A stretch of DNA of 5,599 bases from Chloroflexota bacterium (GTDB lineage Bacteria; Chloroflexota; Limnocylindria; Limnocylindrales; CSP1-4): NCBI GenBank assembly GCA_021814735.1, contig JAKAHX010000139.1, positions 1-5,599 of the forward strand, read 5' to 3'. A program made the position numbers and the translations under genes. Below the pieces are notes generated by a model. It did no database searches. It saw only the letters and a list, made by a program, of their open reading frames with translations, and was not told the DNA's origin. This document shows positions 1 through 5,553 of the stretch, in pieces. Numbering within the stretch: the first letter of the stretch is position 1; each line of letters begins with the position of its first letter.

Positions 1-288
1 GCGCTCCGAGTGGCCCACGATGCACCAGTCCGCCAGTCCGGCCAGCATCGGCGCGCCGATCTCGCCCGTGTAGGCGCCGGCGGCCATCACGTGGACGTTC
101 TGCGCGCCCACGGCCACGCCGGTTCCCGCGAGCGCCTCACGAACGGGCGCCAGGCAGACGTACGGGGGGCAGATCACCCGGACGACGTCCGGCGCGTCGG
201 TGGCCGCCGCGATGGCCGCGGCGAGCTGGCCGGCGTCGGACGGGGTGGTGTTCATCTTCCAGTTGGCGGCAATGATGATCGGTCGCAT
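1..288 (-). CDS. tpiA: Triosephosphate isomerase, N-terminal part (cut by window edge)
   Basis: Triosephosphate isomerase interconverts dihydroxyacetone phosphate and glyceraldehyde 3-phosphate in cytosolic glycolysis and gluconeogenesis. Only the first 96 codons are present; the gene continues past position 1, so this is truncation by the window, not a broken gene. The protein opens MRPIIIAANWKMN, the classic first beta strand, with the substrate-binding Asn9 and Lys11 of the NWK motif. The visible part ends in IVGHSER, which supplies the electrophilic catalytic histidine (His93 here, His95 in the usual numbering). The catalytic glutamate and the phosphate-gripping loop 6 lie outside the window. 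The family is normally about 250 residues. The ATG at 288 lies 7 nt after the whiA stop, with no clear Shine-Dalgarno, so translation is probably coupled to whiA. Identification is firm from the two motifs and their spacing. In many relatives gap and pgk lie between whiA and tpiA; here they do not. Confidence 0.96.
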   Translation of the reverse strand, partial: MRPIIIAANWKMNTTPSDAGQLAAAIAAATDAPDVVRVICPPYVCLAPVREALAGTGVAVGAQNVHVMAAGAYTGEIGAPMLAGLADWCIVGHSER

Positions 289-295
289 GCCGCGA

Positions 296-1222
296 TTATC
301 CGGGGACTGCCGGTTCCCGTACCGGGCCGAATGGCGGATCGGCCGCGAGCGGCCCGGCAGTGTCGACGGCGAGCGCCAGCCGCTCGATCCGCTCGAGCGC
401 CCGCTGCACCGACGACCGGGTCATCTCGAGCTGGGCCGCCAGCTCGCCCAGGGTTGCGTCGGGACTGCGCAGGCGGGCCCGGGCCACCGCCTGCACTGCG
501 TCGCGTTCCCGGGCCAGCCACCCACCCGCCTGGAGCCGCTCGATCGCCTCGAGCTGCCGCGCGGAGGCACCCACCACCCGCTCCAGGTTGGCCGCCTCCG
601 CGTTCAGCAGCCGGTTCAGTTCGCCTCGCAGCGCCCGCGCGACGCCCCGTGCCTCGACCTCCAGCAGCGACGGGCCGGCGCCGGTGGCACGCAGGAAGGC
701 GGAGACCCGCTCGCTGCTCTTCCAGGTGACCACGCCGCGCCCGCGCCGCAACCGGACCGCGGCCGGGAGGCCGACCGAGGCGAGCCGTCCGGCGAGTTCC
801 TCCGCCTCCCCGGGATCCACCACGAACTCCAGGTGCGTGCGTGCGAAGCCGAGGCTGAGCGAGCCGCGCGCCAGGAAGAGCCCGCGGAGCCAGGCCATCC
901 GGCAATGGTCGGCGGCGGTGGACCAGTCGAACGACACCGGGGACGCGGCAGGTCCCAGCCGCACGGCCAGCCGGGCGATCGCGGGCGAATGCGCCTCGCC
1001 CGTGGCGGCACTCCCCAGCCCGGCGCGCTCCGCAGCGCGGCAGCACGCCCGGGTCGGCTCGATCGCGGCAAGCTCGGCCCGGATCGCGGCGACCAGCTCG
1101 CGGTCCGGGTTCGCCAGGCGGGACCGCGGCCGCGGGGAGGCCGCCCGTCCCGACGGCTCCCGCGGGGAGCGCCCCGCCCCCCCGCGCCACCGGCGCGCCG
1201 CGGCAGGCCCTGGGTCCGTCAC
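296..1222 (-). CDS. whiA: WhiA-family DNA-binding regulator with shortened N-terminal domain
   Basis: WhiA proteins bind DNA and control sporulation septation in Streptomyces and influence division and chromosome segregation in Bacillus. They combine a LAGLIDADG homing-endonuclease-like region, without nuclease activity, with a C-terminal helix-turn-helix. This 308-residue protein shows the family's CCR motif at 60-62, the LAGLIDADG-like segment WLRGLFLARGSLSL at 111-124, the conserved ELNRLLNAEAANLERVV stretch at 201-217, and a C-terminal helix-turn-helix at about 250-283 (SPDATLGELAAQL followed by SSVQRALERIERLA). The gap between the CCR motif and WLRG is only about 50 residues, where I would expect about 100, so the first half-domain looks reduced. 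Residues 1-36 are an Arg/Pro/Ala-rich extension. The start is GTG at 1222, overlapping the yvcK stop as GTGA; no other in-frame ATG, GTG or TTG is seen before the conserved region, but the Shine-Dalgarno is weak. The stop is TAA. Family assignment is strong; the regulatory targets cannot be told from sequence. Confidence 0.9.
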   Translation of the reverse strand: MTDPGPAAARRWRGGAGRSPREPSGRAASPRPRSRLANPDRELVAAIRAELAAIEPTRACCRAAERAGLGSAATGEAHSPAIARLAVRLGPAASPVSFDWSTAADHCRMAWLRGLFLARGSLSLGFARTHLEFVVDPGEAEELAGRLASVGLPAAVRLRRGRGVVTWKSSERVSAFLRATGAGPSLLEVEARGVARALRGELNRLLNAEAANLERVVGASARQLEAIERLQAGGWLARERDAVQAVARARLRSPDATLGELAAQLEMTRSSVQRALERIERLALAVDTAGPLAADPPFGPVREPAVPG

Positions 1223-2592
1223 GCGGAACTGGCGACCCGGAGCACGGGACGCGACCGGCCGCCCTCCTGGAACACCGCCATCAGCGCGGCCGCGAGCAGG
1301 GCCGAATCGTGCCGGTGTGCGTTGTCGGCGTCGACCACGCTCCTGACGACCAGGTCCGGGCCGCCGCGCGGGGGCGTCCAGTCGAGCGCCACCGGGTTGC
1401 TGCGGTTTCCCTCGGGCCGCCTCGCGCCGAAGTTGTCGTTCGCCAGCACCACGTCGATGAGACCCGGGCCGGCGTGCCGCGTGATCGCCGCCAGGTGGGC
1501 GGCCAGCCCGTACCCCTCCGTCTCGCCCACCTGCGTGGCCACGTTGGCCACGTAGCAGCGGAGCGCCCGCGAGGCCGCCACCGCGTCGCGGACCTCCGGG
1601 ATGAGCAGGTTCGGCAACAGGCTCGTGTAGAGGCTCCCCGGGCCGAGCACGATGAGATCGGCCTCGGCGATCGCGTCGAGCACCTCGGTCGTGGCGCGAA
1701 CGTCGGCCGGCGTCACCCAGACCCGGTCGATGCCCGGCACGCGCGCGATGACCGACTGGCCGTGCACCTCCCGGCCGTCCTGCGTGCGCGCGTGCAGGGT
1801 GAGCGGAACGGGTGCCGCCGGGACCACCTGCCCACGGACCGCCAGGACCCGGTTGGACTGTCGGACACCTTCCTCGAAGTCGTCCTCGATCGCGCTCATG
1901 GCCGCGATGAGCAGGTTGCCGAACGCGTGGCCTCCCAGCCCCTGCGTCGCGGCGGCGTCCTCCGGGAAGCGGTACTGCAGCAGCCGGGTCATGAGCGGCT
2001 CCGCGTCGGCCAGGGCGGCGATGCAGTTCCGGATGTCGCCCATGGGCGCGATGCCGAGCTCGGCCCGCAGCTTGCCGGAGGAACCGCCGTCGTCCGCGAC
2101 GGTGACCACGGCGGTGATGTTGCTGGTGTGCTCCTTGAGCCCGCGCAGCAGCGTGGAGAGGCCCGTTCCCCCGCCGATGGCGACCACCCGCGGGCCGCGC
2201 GCCAGGTACCGCTTCTGGTAGATCACCTCCACCAGCGGCCCGGAAGGCTCCCCGAAGGGCAGCAGCAGCGTCCGCATCAGCCCGACGACCCCCACCAGGA
2301 ACGCCGCGATCCCGGCCACCAGGAAGGGGATGGCGCGCGCCCCGTACGGGAGGAACTGCAGGGTGAGGACGTAGACCACGCCCTGCAGCGGACCGGTCAC
2401 GATGATCTCGCGGTAGACCTGCTTGAGCAGGAAGGCGCCGGCCAGCGCCAGCGCCAGCTCGCCCAGCAGCACGAGCACCAGCCAGCGCTTGACCCCGATG
2501 CCTGGCATGAGCCAGTAGCGGAGATGCCCCCCTCGCAGCGACGGCCCCCCGGTCCGCGCGCCGCGCCGCCCCGGGCGCTGCGGCTGGCTCAT
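1219..2592 (-). CDS. yvcK: YvcK-family (CofD-like) UDP-GlcNAc-binding protein with N-terminal membrane domain
   Basis: YvcK (also called gluconeogenesis factor or CuvA) belongs to the CofD-like fold. In Bacillus, Listeria and mycobacteria it binds UDP-sugars, notably UDP-GlcNAc, and is needed for cell shape and wall synthesis on gluconeogenic carbon; no catalytic reaction is established. The core begins near residue 134. Visible motifs are the nucleotide-binding GGGTG at 140-144, VADDGGSSG at 165-173, GDIRN at 185-189, GHAFGNL at 221-227, GPGSLYTS at 317-324, NVATQVGETEGY at 350-361 and a late HD at 428-429. At 457 residues it is about 140 longer than Bacillus YvcK (about 317). The extra N-terminus holds two likely membrane helices, about 36-58 and 87-110, separated by a short loop. 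The ATG at 2592 is preceded by GAGGG with 10-nt spacing and lies 7 nt after the rapZ stop. An internal ATG (residue 29) lacks a ribosome site. The C-terminus overlaps whiA by 4 nt. The family is certain. Confidence 0.95.
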   Translation of the reverse strand: MSQPQRPGRRGARTGGPSLRGGHLRYWLMPGIGVKRWLVLVLLGELALALAGAFLLKQVYREIIVTGPLQGVVYVLTLQFLPYGARAIPFLVAGIAAFLVGVVGLMRTLLLPFGEPSGPLVEVIYQKRYLARGPRVVAIGGGTGLSTLLRGLKEHTSNITAVVTVADDGGSSGKLRAELGIAPMGDIRNCIAALADAEPLMTRLLQYRFPEDAAATQGLGGHAFGNLLIAAMSAIEDDFEEGVRQSNRVLAVRGQVVPAAPVPLTLHARTQDGREVHGQSVIARVPGIDRVWVTPADVRATTEVLDAIAEADLIVLGPGSLYTSLLPNLLIPEVRDAVAASRALRCYVANVATQVGETEGYGLAAHLAAITRHAGPGLIDVVLANDNFGARRPEGNRSNPVALDWTPPRGGPDLVVRSVVDADNAHRHDSALLAAALMAVFQEGGRSRPVLRVASSA

Positions 2593-2599
2593 GGGCCGC

Positions 2600-3472
2600 T
2601 CACCCTCGTTCGAGCTCCCGGTGCCAGACGCTCGCCTCGCCGTAGCCGCGATCGGCCCATCGGCGCTTGAGCTCCTCGGCGATCACGATGGATCGATGGT
2701 ACCCCCCGGTGCAGCCGATGGCGACGGTCAGACGCGTCTTCCCCTCGGACACGTAGGCGGGAATGGCGAACGCGAAGAACTGGTCCGCGAACTCGAGGAA
2801 CCGCTGCGCGGCCGGCTGTCCGAGCACGCGGGCCCGCACCGGCTCGGTGAGCCCCGAGAGGGGCCGCAGCTCCGGGTCGTAGTAGGGGTTCTCCATGAAG
2901 CGGACGTCGAACACGATGTCGGCCTCGATCGGCAGGCCGTACTTGTAACCGAAGCTGATCAGCTGGAGGGTCATCTGCTCGGGCTCGGTGGACGGCTCGA
3001 GCGCGGCGAAGATCCGCTCGCGGAGCTCCCGGGCCGAGAGGCCGGACGTGTCGATGATCGTGTCCGCGCACTCCCGCAGCGGTTCCAGCGCCTGGCGTTC
3101 CTGCGCGATCGACGCGGCGATCCCTCGGTGTCCGCCGAGGGGATGCCGATGGCGCGTCTCGCTGAAGCGCCGCACCAGCACCTCGTCGCGGGCCTCCAGG
3201 AAGAAGACCTGGGGCCGCAGGCCTCGCGCCTGGAGCGCATCCATCATCTCGGCGAACGCCGCGGGCGCGTCGCCGGCCCGCACGTCGAGCACGATGGCCA
3301 CCCGTTCGAACCGGGCGGGCTCGCGCGCGACCAGGTCGGCCAGCCCGGGGAGGAACTCGGTGGGCAGGTTGTCCACCACGGTGTACCCGAGGTCCTCGAA
3401 CAGCTTGCTGGTGGTGGTCTTGCCGGCGCCCGAGAGGCCCGTGATCACCGCGACGTGCTGCCGCTCGGTCAC
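2600..3472 (-). CDS. rapZ: RapZ/YvcJ-family nucleotide-binding protein
   Basis: RapZ/YvcJ proteins pair an N-terminal P-loop domain, which binds and hydrolyses nucleotides, with a C-terminal domain. In E. coli that C-terminal domain binds glucosamine-6-phosphate and the small RNA GlmZ; in Bacillus YvcJ affects competence and the RNA role is not established. From the GTG at 3472 the protein is 290 residues, matching the family (about 285-295). Walker A is GLSGAGKT at 12-19, followed by DLGYTVVDNLP at 27-37, and LDVRAGD at 62-68 sits in the Walker B region. The C-terminal domain carries SFGYKYGLP (173-181), VRFMENPYY (190-198) and GCTGGYHRS (253-261). An ATG at 3541 would add 23 low-complexity residues and overlap tatC by 50 nt. 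I prefer the GTG because it places the first beta strand where relatives start, although its Shine-Dalgarno (GGCGGG) is weak. The gene begins 19 nt after tatC and ends 7 nt before yvcK. The family is certain; an RNA-binding role here is unproven. Confidence 0.95.
   Translation of the reverse strand: MTERQHVAVITGLSGAGKTTTSKLFEDLGYTVVDNLPTEFLPGLADLVAREPARFERVAIVLDVRAGDAPAAFAEMMDALQARGLRPQVFFLEARDEVLVRRFSETRHRHPLGGHRGIAASIAQERQALEPLRECADTIIDTSGLSARELRERIFAALEPSTEPEQMTLQLISFGYKYGLPIEADIVFDVRFMENPYYDPELRPLSGLTEPVRARVLGQPAAQRFLEFADQFFAFAIPAYVSEGKTRLTVAIGCTGGYHRSIVIAEELKRRWADRGYGEASVWHRELERG
2603..2607 (-). promoter_or_regulatory. Shine-Dalgarno of yvcK
   Basis: On the transcribed strand GAGGG sits 10 nt before the yvcK ATG at 2592, inside the last codons of rapZ. 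It supports the upstream start, and hence translation of the N-terminal membrane domain, over the internal ATG at 2508. Confidence 0.55.
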
Positions 3473-3491
3473 GTGGGCGACCCGCCGGAGG

Positions 3492-4175
3492 TCACCGCCC
3501 GGTCCAGCGCACGAGCCGGATGCTGAACTCGAAGAGGGCATACATCACGACCCCCAGCACGCTCGGGCTGATGGGATCGCCGCCGGGCGTCACCACCACC
3601 GCGAAGATGGCGATCCCCAGGATCACCATGCGCCGGTTCTTGCGCAGACGCTCCGAGGTGACGATCCCCACCTTGCTCAGGAGCACGAGCACGATGGGGA
3701 ACTCCATGACCAGGCCGAACGCCAGGAAGAGGAGACTGACGAAGCCGAAGTACGCCTCCGCCGTGATCAGCGGCTCGAGGACGCCCGGCACCGCGAACCC
3801 CAGCAGGAAGGCCGACGCGAAGGGCAGCACCACGTAGGCGACCGCGACGCCGATGGCAAAGAAGCAGAGCGCGAGCGGCACCCAGGGGCGGGCCAGCCGG
3901 CGCTCCTCGGGGGTCAGGCCAGGGGCCACGAACCGCCACAGCTGGAGGAGGATCACCGGCATCGCGAGCACCACGCCGATCACGATGGCGACCTTGATCT
4001 GGATGAAGAAGGCGCCGCCGAGGTCCGTGAACCGGAGCGCGCCGGGGATGGGCGCCTTCAGGATCTCGATGGCCCTGGGGGCGAAGAACATCCCGATGAC
4101 CGACCCGACCACCACCGCCAGGGCCGAGATGAAGAGCCGTCGACGGAGTTCGGCGAGGTGATCGACGAGGCTCAT
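3492..4175 (-). CDS. tatC: Sec-independent (twin-arginine) translocase subunit TatC
   Basis: TatC is the inner-membrane receptor that recognises twin-arginine signal peptides and recruits TatA to export folded proteins. From the ATG at 4175 the protein is 227 residues with six expected membrane helices. Family marks in order are HLAELRRRL (6-14) with the conserved Glu9, the Pro-rich WRFVAPGLTPEERR (80-93) of the first periplasmic-cytoplasmic transition, FGLVMEFP (153-160) with Glu158 inside the membrane, and TPGGDPIS (196-203) with Asp200. The N-terminus MSLVDHLAEL matches typical TatC starts, and the ATG is preceded by an excellent GAGGAGG with 5-nt spacing. The frame stays open upstream to a GTG at 4286 that would add 37 Ala/Pro-rich residues, but that codon has no ribosome site. 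The gene follows tatA and precedes rapZ by 19 nt. The family is certain; the start is moderately sure. Confidence 0.96.
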   Translation of the reverse strand: MSLVDHLAELRRRLFISALAVVVGSVIGMFFAPRAIEILKAPIPGALRFTDLGGAFFIQIKVAIVIGVVLAMPVILLQLWRFVAPGLTPEERRLARPWVPLALCFFAIGVAVAYVVLPFASAFLLGFAVPGVLEPLITAEAYFGFVSLLFLAFGLVMEFPIVLVLLSKVGIVTSERLRKNRRMVILGIAIFAVVVTPGGDPISPSVLGVVMYALFEFSIRLVRWTGR

Positions 4176-4180
4176 GACGC

Positions 4181-4187
4181 CCTCCTC
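4181..4187 (-). promoter_or_regulatory. Strong Shine-Dalgarno deciding the tatC start
   Basis: The transcribed strand reads GAGGAGG followed by GCGTC and then ATG at 4175. The 7-base match to the anti-Shine-Dalgarno and the 5-nt spacing favour this start over the upstream GTG at 4286. The same bases would encode Glu-Glu-Gly if translation began upstream. Confidence 0.7.
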
Positions 4188-4310
4188 GTTGGAGGCGGGC
4201 GCGGGCGACGGGGCGGCGGGCTCGCGTGGCGCAGCGCCGCCCGCCAGGGTCAGGTCCCCGGTTCGGACGGCATCCAGGTCAGCCACGCGAGCGGCTGTCG
4301 GGCCCGGCGG

Positions 4311-4625
4311 TCAGGCCCCGACCCGGGGCTCGCTCGGACCGGGGCCCTGCGGCGGCTCCGACCCCTGCGGGGCGGGCGCAGCGGGCTGCGGCGTGGCCTG
4401 GTTCACCGGCGCCGCGGCGGCCACGGGCGGCGCTGCGGGGGCCACGGGCGGCTGTGCGGGCTGGGCGTCCAGGCGGACCGACTCCTGCACGTCCGTGGCC
4501 GCCTTGCGGAACTCGCGGATGCTGGATCCGAGGCTCTTCCCGATCTCCGGCAGCTTGCTCGGGCCGAGCACGAGCAAGGCGATCGCCAGGACCAGGATGA
4601 CTTCCATGGGGCCGATGTCGGGCAT
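4311..4625 (-). CDS. tatA: Twin-arginine translocase subunit TatA
   Basis: TatA oligomerises in the cytoplasmic membrane to form the passage for folded Tat substrates recruited by TatC. The protein has 104 residues. It shows the short N-terminal lead MPDIGPMEV, one membrane helix at about 7-20, the hinge LGPSKLPEIG at 20-29 (usually FGP) and an amphipathic helix at about 30-50 (SLGSSIREFRKAATDVQESV). This is the textbook TatA/B layout. The IREFRKAA helix and the gene's place beside tatC fit TatA better than TatB, and no separate tatB is present, so the protein may serve both roles, as in Gram-positive TatAC systems. Residues 53-104 are a disordered Ala/Pro/Gln-rich tail containing a tandem PAxPPVA heptapeptide. 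The ATG at 4625 is preceded by GGAGGAG with an 11-nt gap. It starts 33 nt after the pyrF stop. Confidence 0.94.
   Translation of the reverse strand: MPDIGPMEVILVLAIALLVLGPSKLPEIGKSLGSSIREFRKAATDVQESVRLDAQPAQPPVAPAAPPVAAAAPVNQATPQPAAPAPQGSEPPQGPGPSEPRVGA
4419..4460 (-). repeat. 21-bp tandem duplication within tatA tail
   Basis: Two adjacent 21-base units, 4419-4439 and 4440-4460, agree at 19 of 21 positions. They are in frame and encode PAQPPVA and PAAPPVA, residues 56-62 and 63-69 of TatA. This looks like slippage-type growth of a disordered, low-complexity tail and is unlikely to be a separate element. Confidence 0.8.
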
Positions 4626-4636
4626 CGTCGAAGCGA

Positions 4637-4643
4637 CTCCTCC
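4637..4643 (-). promoter_or_regulatory. Shine-Dalgarno of tatA
   Basis: GGAGGAG on the transcribed strand lies 11 nt before the tatA ATG at 4625 and just downstream of the palindrome at 4646-4662. The match is strong, with spacing slightly longer than optimal. Confidence 0.6.
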
Positions 4644-4645
4644 GG

Positions 4646-4662
4646 CTGACCGTCACGGTCAG
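4646..4662. repeat. 17-bp perfect palindrome at the pyrF stop / tatA leader
   Basis: The sequence CTGACCGTCACGGTCAG has two 8-base arms that are exact reverse complements around one central base. As RNA it could fold as a 7-bp stem with a 3-base loop. It contains the pyrF stop codon (4659-4661) and ends 3 bases upstream of the tatA Shine-Dalgarno. No run of T follows on the transcribed strand, so it is not a standard intrinsic terminator. It might be an operator, an mRNA-stability or translation-control hairpin, or chance. Confidence 0.6.
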
Positions 4663-5537
4663 GGCAGCGATTGTAGCACCGGCAATCGGCCCGCCCAGGC
4701 CGTCGCCGCCGCGTCCAGCGCGGCCCCGGGATCCGGGGCGCCGTTCGCGGCGCCCGCGATCCCGCGCGAGACGTTCACGAGCAGCCCCCCGCCGGCCCGG
4801 CCAGCGGCCGCCCCGCCGGTCGCCGGGCCGTGCGCCAGCGCGGCGTCCACGTCTCCGCCCTGCGCCCCGATACCCGGCACCAGGAAGGCGAGGCCCGGCG
4901 CCACGGCGCGGAGCGTTTCCAGCTCGCGCGGTGCGGTCGCGCCCACCACCAGGCCCACCGTGCCGTGCTGCTCGTTCCACAGGGTGGCCCGGCGAGCCAC
5001 CCGCACGTGCAGCGGCTCGGCCGGCCAGTCCTCGCCGAAGTCCGGCCCGACCTGCAGGTCCTGCAGCTCTCCCGCGCCCGGGTTGGAGGTGCGGCACAGG
5101 ACGTAGGCGAAACGGTCTGCACGCTCCAGCAACGGCGCGATGGCCTCGCGTCCCAGGTACGGGCTGACCGTGACCGCGTCGGCACCGAGGCGGTCGAACA
5201 GGGCGACGGCCTGGCGAGCCGCCGTGGAACCGATGTCGCCGCGCTTGGCGTCCGCCAGGACCGGGACGTCCGGCGGGACCAGCGCCCGCAGCCGCTCGAG
5301 CGCCGCCATCCCCTCGCCCCCGAACGCCTCGAAGAAGGCCAGGTTCGGTTTCACGGCCGCCGCGTGGGGCACCGCCGCCGCCAGCAGCAGCCGGACGAAG
5401 GCCTCGACACCGGCGAGGTCGGGCGTGAACCCGGCGGGCAGGGCGCGCGGGTCCGGGTCGATCCCGACGCACAGGACGGTGCCCACCCGCGCCGTGCGCG
5501 CGGCGAGCCTCCCGAGGTAGGTCGCCTCGACCGGCAT
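4659..5537 (-). CDS. pyrF: Orotidine 5'-phosphate decarboxylase (long bacterial type)
   Basis: PyrF decarboxylates OMP to UMP, the last step of de novo pyrimidine synthesis in the cytosol. From the ATG at 5537 the protein has 292 residues. It shows the substrate-binding VGIDPDP near 24-30, KPNLAFFEAFG at 63-73, the catalytic Asp-Lys-Arg-Gly-Asp region ADAKRGDIGST at 95-105, TVSPYLGR at 123-130, CRTSNPG at 148-154, the phosphate-loop region VPGIGAQGGD at 220-229 and SRGI at 257-260. The KPNLAFFEAFG and CRTSNPG segments and the length mark the longer bacterial subtype (PyrF type 2) rather than the roughly 230-residue E. coli form. A Gly/Ala-rich stretch at about 237-250 is probably a surface loop. 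An earlier in-frame ATG at 5561 would add eight residues, but the 5537 ATG has a purine-rich ribosome site 8 nt upstream. It is the first complete gene in the transcribed direction. Confidence 0.96.
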   Translation of the reverse strand: MPVEATYLGRLAARTARVGTVLCVGIDPDPRALPAGFTPDLAGVEAFVRLLLAAAVPHAAAVKPNLAFFEAFGGEGMAALERLRALVPPDVPVLADAKRGDIGSTAARQAVALFDRLGADAVTVSPYLGREAIAPLLERADRFAYVLCRTSNPGAGELQDLQVGPDFGEDWPAEPLHVRVARRATLWNEQHGTVGLVVGATAPRELETLRAVAPGLAFLVPGIGAQGGDVDAALAHGPATGGAAAGRAGGGLLVNVSRGIAGAANGAPDPGAALDAAATAWAGRLPVLQSLP

Positions 5538-5542
5538 CTCGT

Positions 5543-5553
5543 CCCCCTCCCCC
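5543..5553 (-). promoter_or_regulatory. Shine-Dalgarno deciding the pyrF start
   Basis: The transcribed strand reads GGGGGAGGGGG, containing GGAGG placed 8 nt before the ATG at 5537. The ATG at 5561 has no such site at a suitable distance, so the shorter pyrF product is preferred. Confidence 0.6.

Noticed and set aside
296..1222. Active LAGLIDADG homing endonuclease in place of WhiA
   Set aside because: The C-terminal helix-turn-helix, the NRLLNAEAANLERVV region and the position directly after yvcK identify WhiA; the LAGLIDADG motif lacks the acidic catalytic residue (it ends in ARGSLSL).
200..1555. Long plus-strand open frame of about 450 codons opposite whiA and yvcK
   Set aside because: The product is rich in Arg, Pro, Ala and Gly with no recognisable motif, and it lies antisense to two firmly identified genes. 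Such frames are expected in DNA this GC-rich.
1309..2670. Plus-strand open frame of about 450 codons opposite yvcK
   Set aside because: It mirrors yvcK and shows His/Arg/Asp-rich low-complexity sequence typical of an antisense shadow, with no domain signal.
3473..3541. Longer rapZ starting at the ATG at 3541
   Set aside because: It would add 23 Ser/Gly-rich residues before the first conserved strand and overlap tatC by 50 nt; the GTG at 3472 gives the family's usual length.
2988..4649. Plus-strand open frame of about 550 codons opposite rapZ, tatC and tatA
   Set aside because: It spans three well-supported genes and their junctions on the other strand. Its charged repetitive composition is a by-product of the reverse complement of membrane-protein and GC-rich codons.
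4646..4662. Rho-independent terminator after pyrF
   Set aside because: The inverted repeat is real, but the stem is only 7 bp with no T-tract downstream on the transcribed strand; the tatA ribosome site follows instead.
4279..5472. Minus-strand open frame of about 400 codons overlapping pyrF and tatA in another phase
   Set aside because: It is out of phase with two genes whose motifs are unmistakable, and is Gly/Arg/Ala-rich without any motif.
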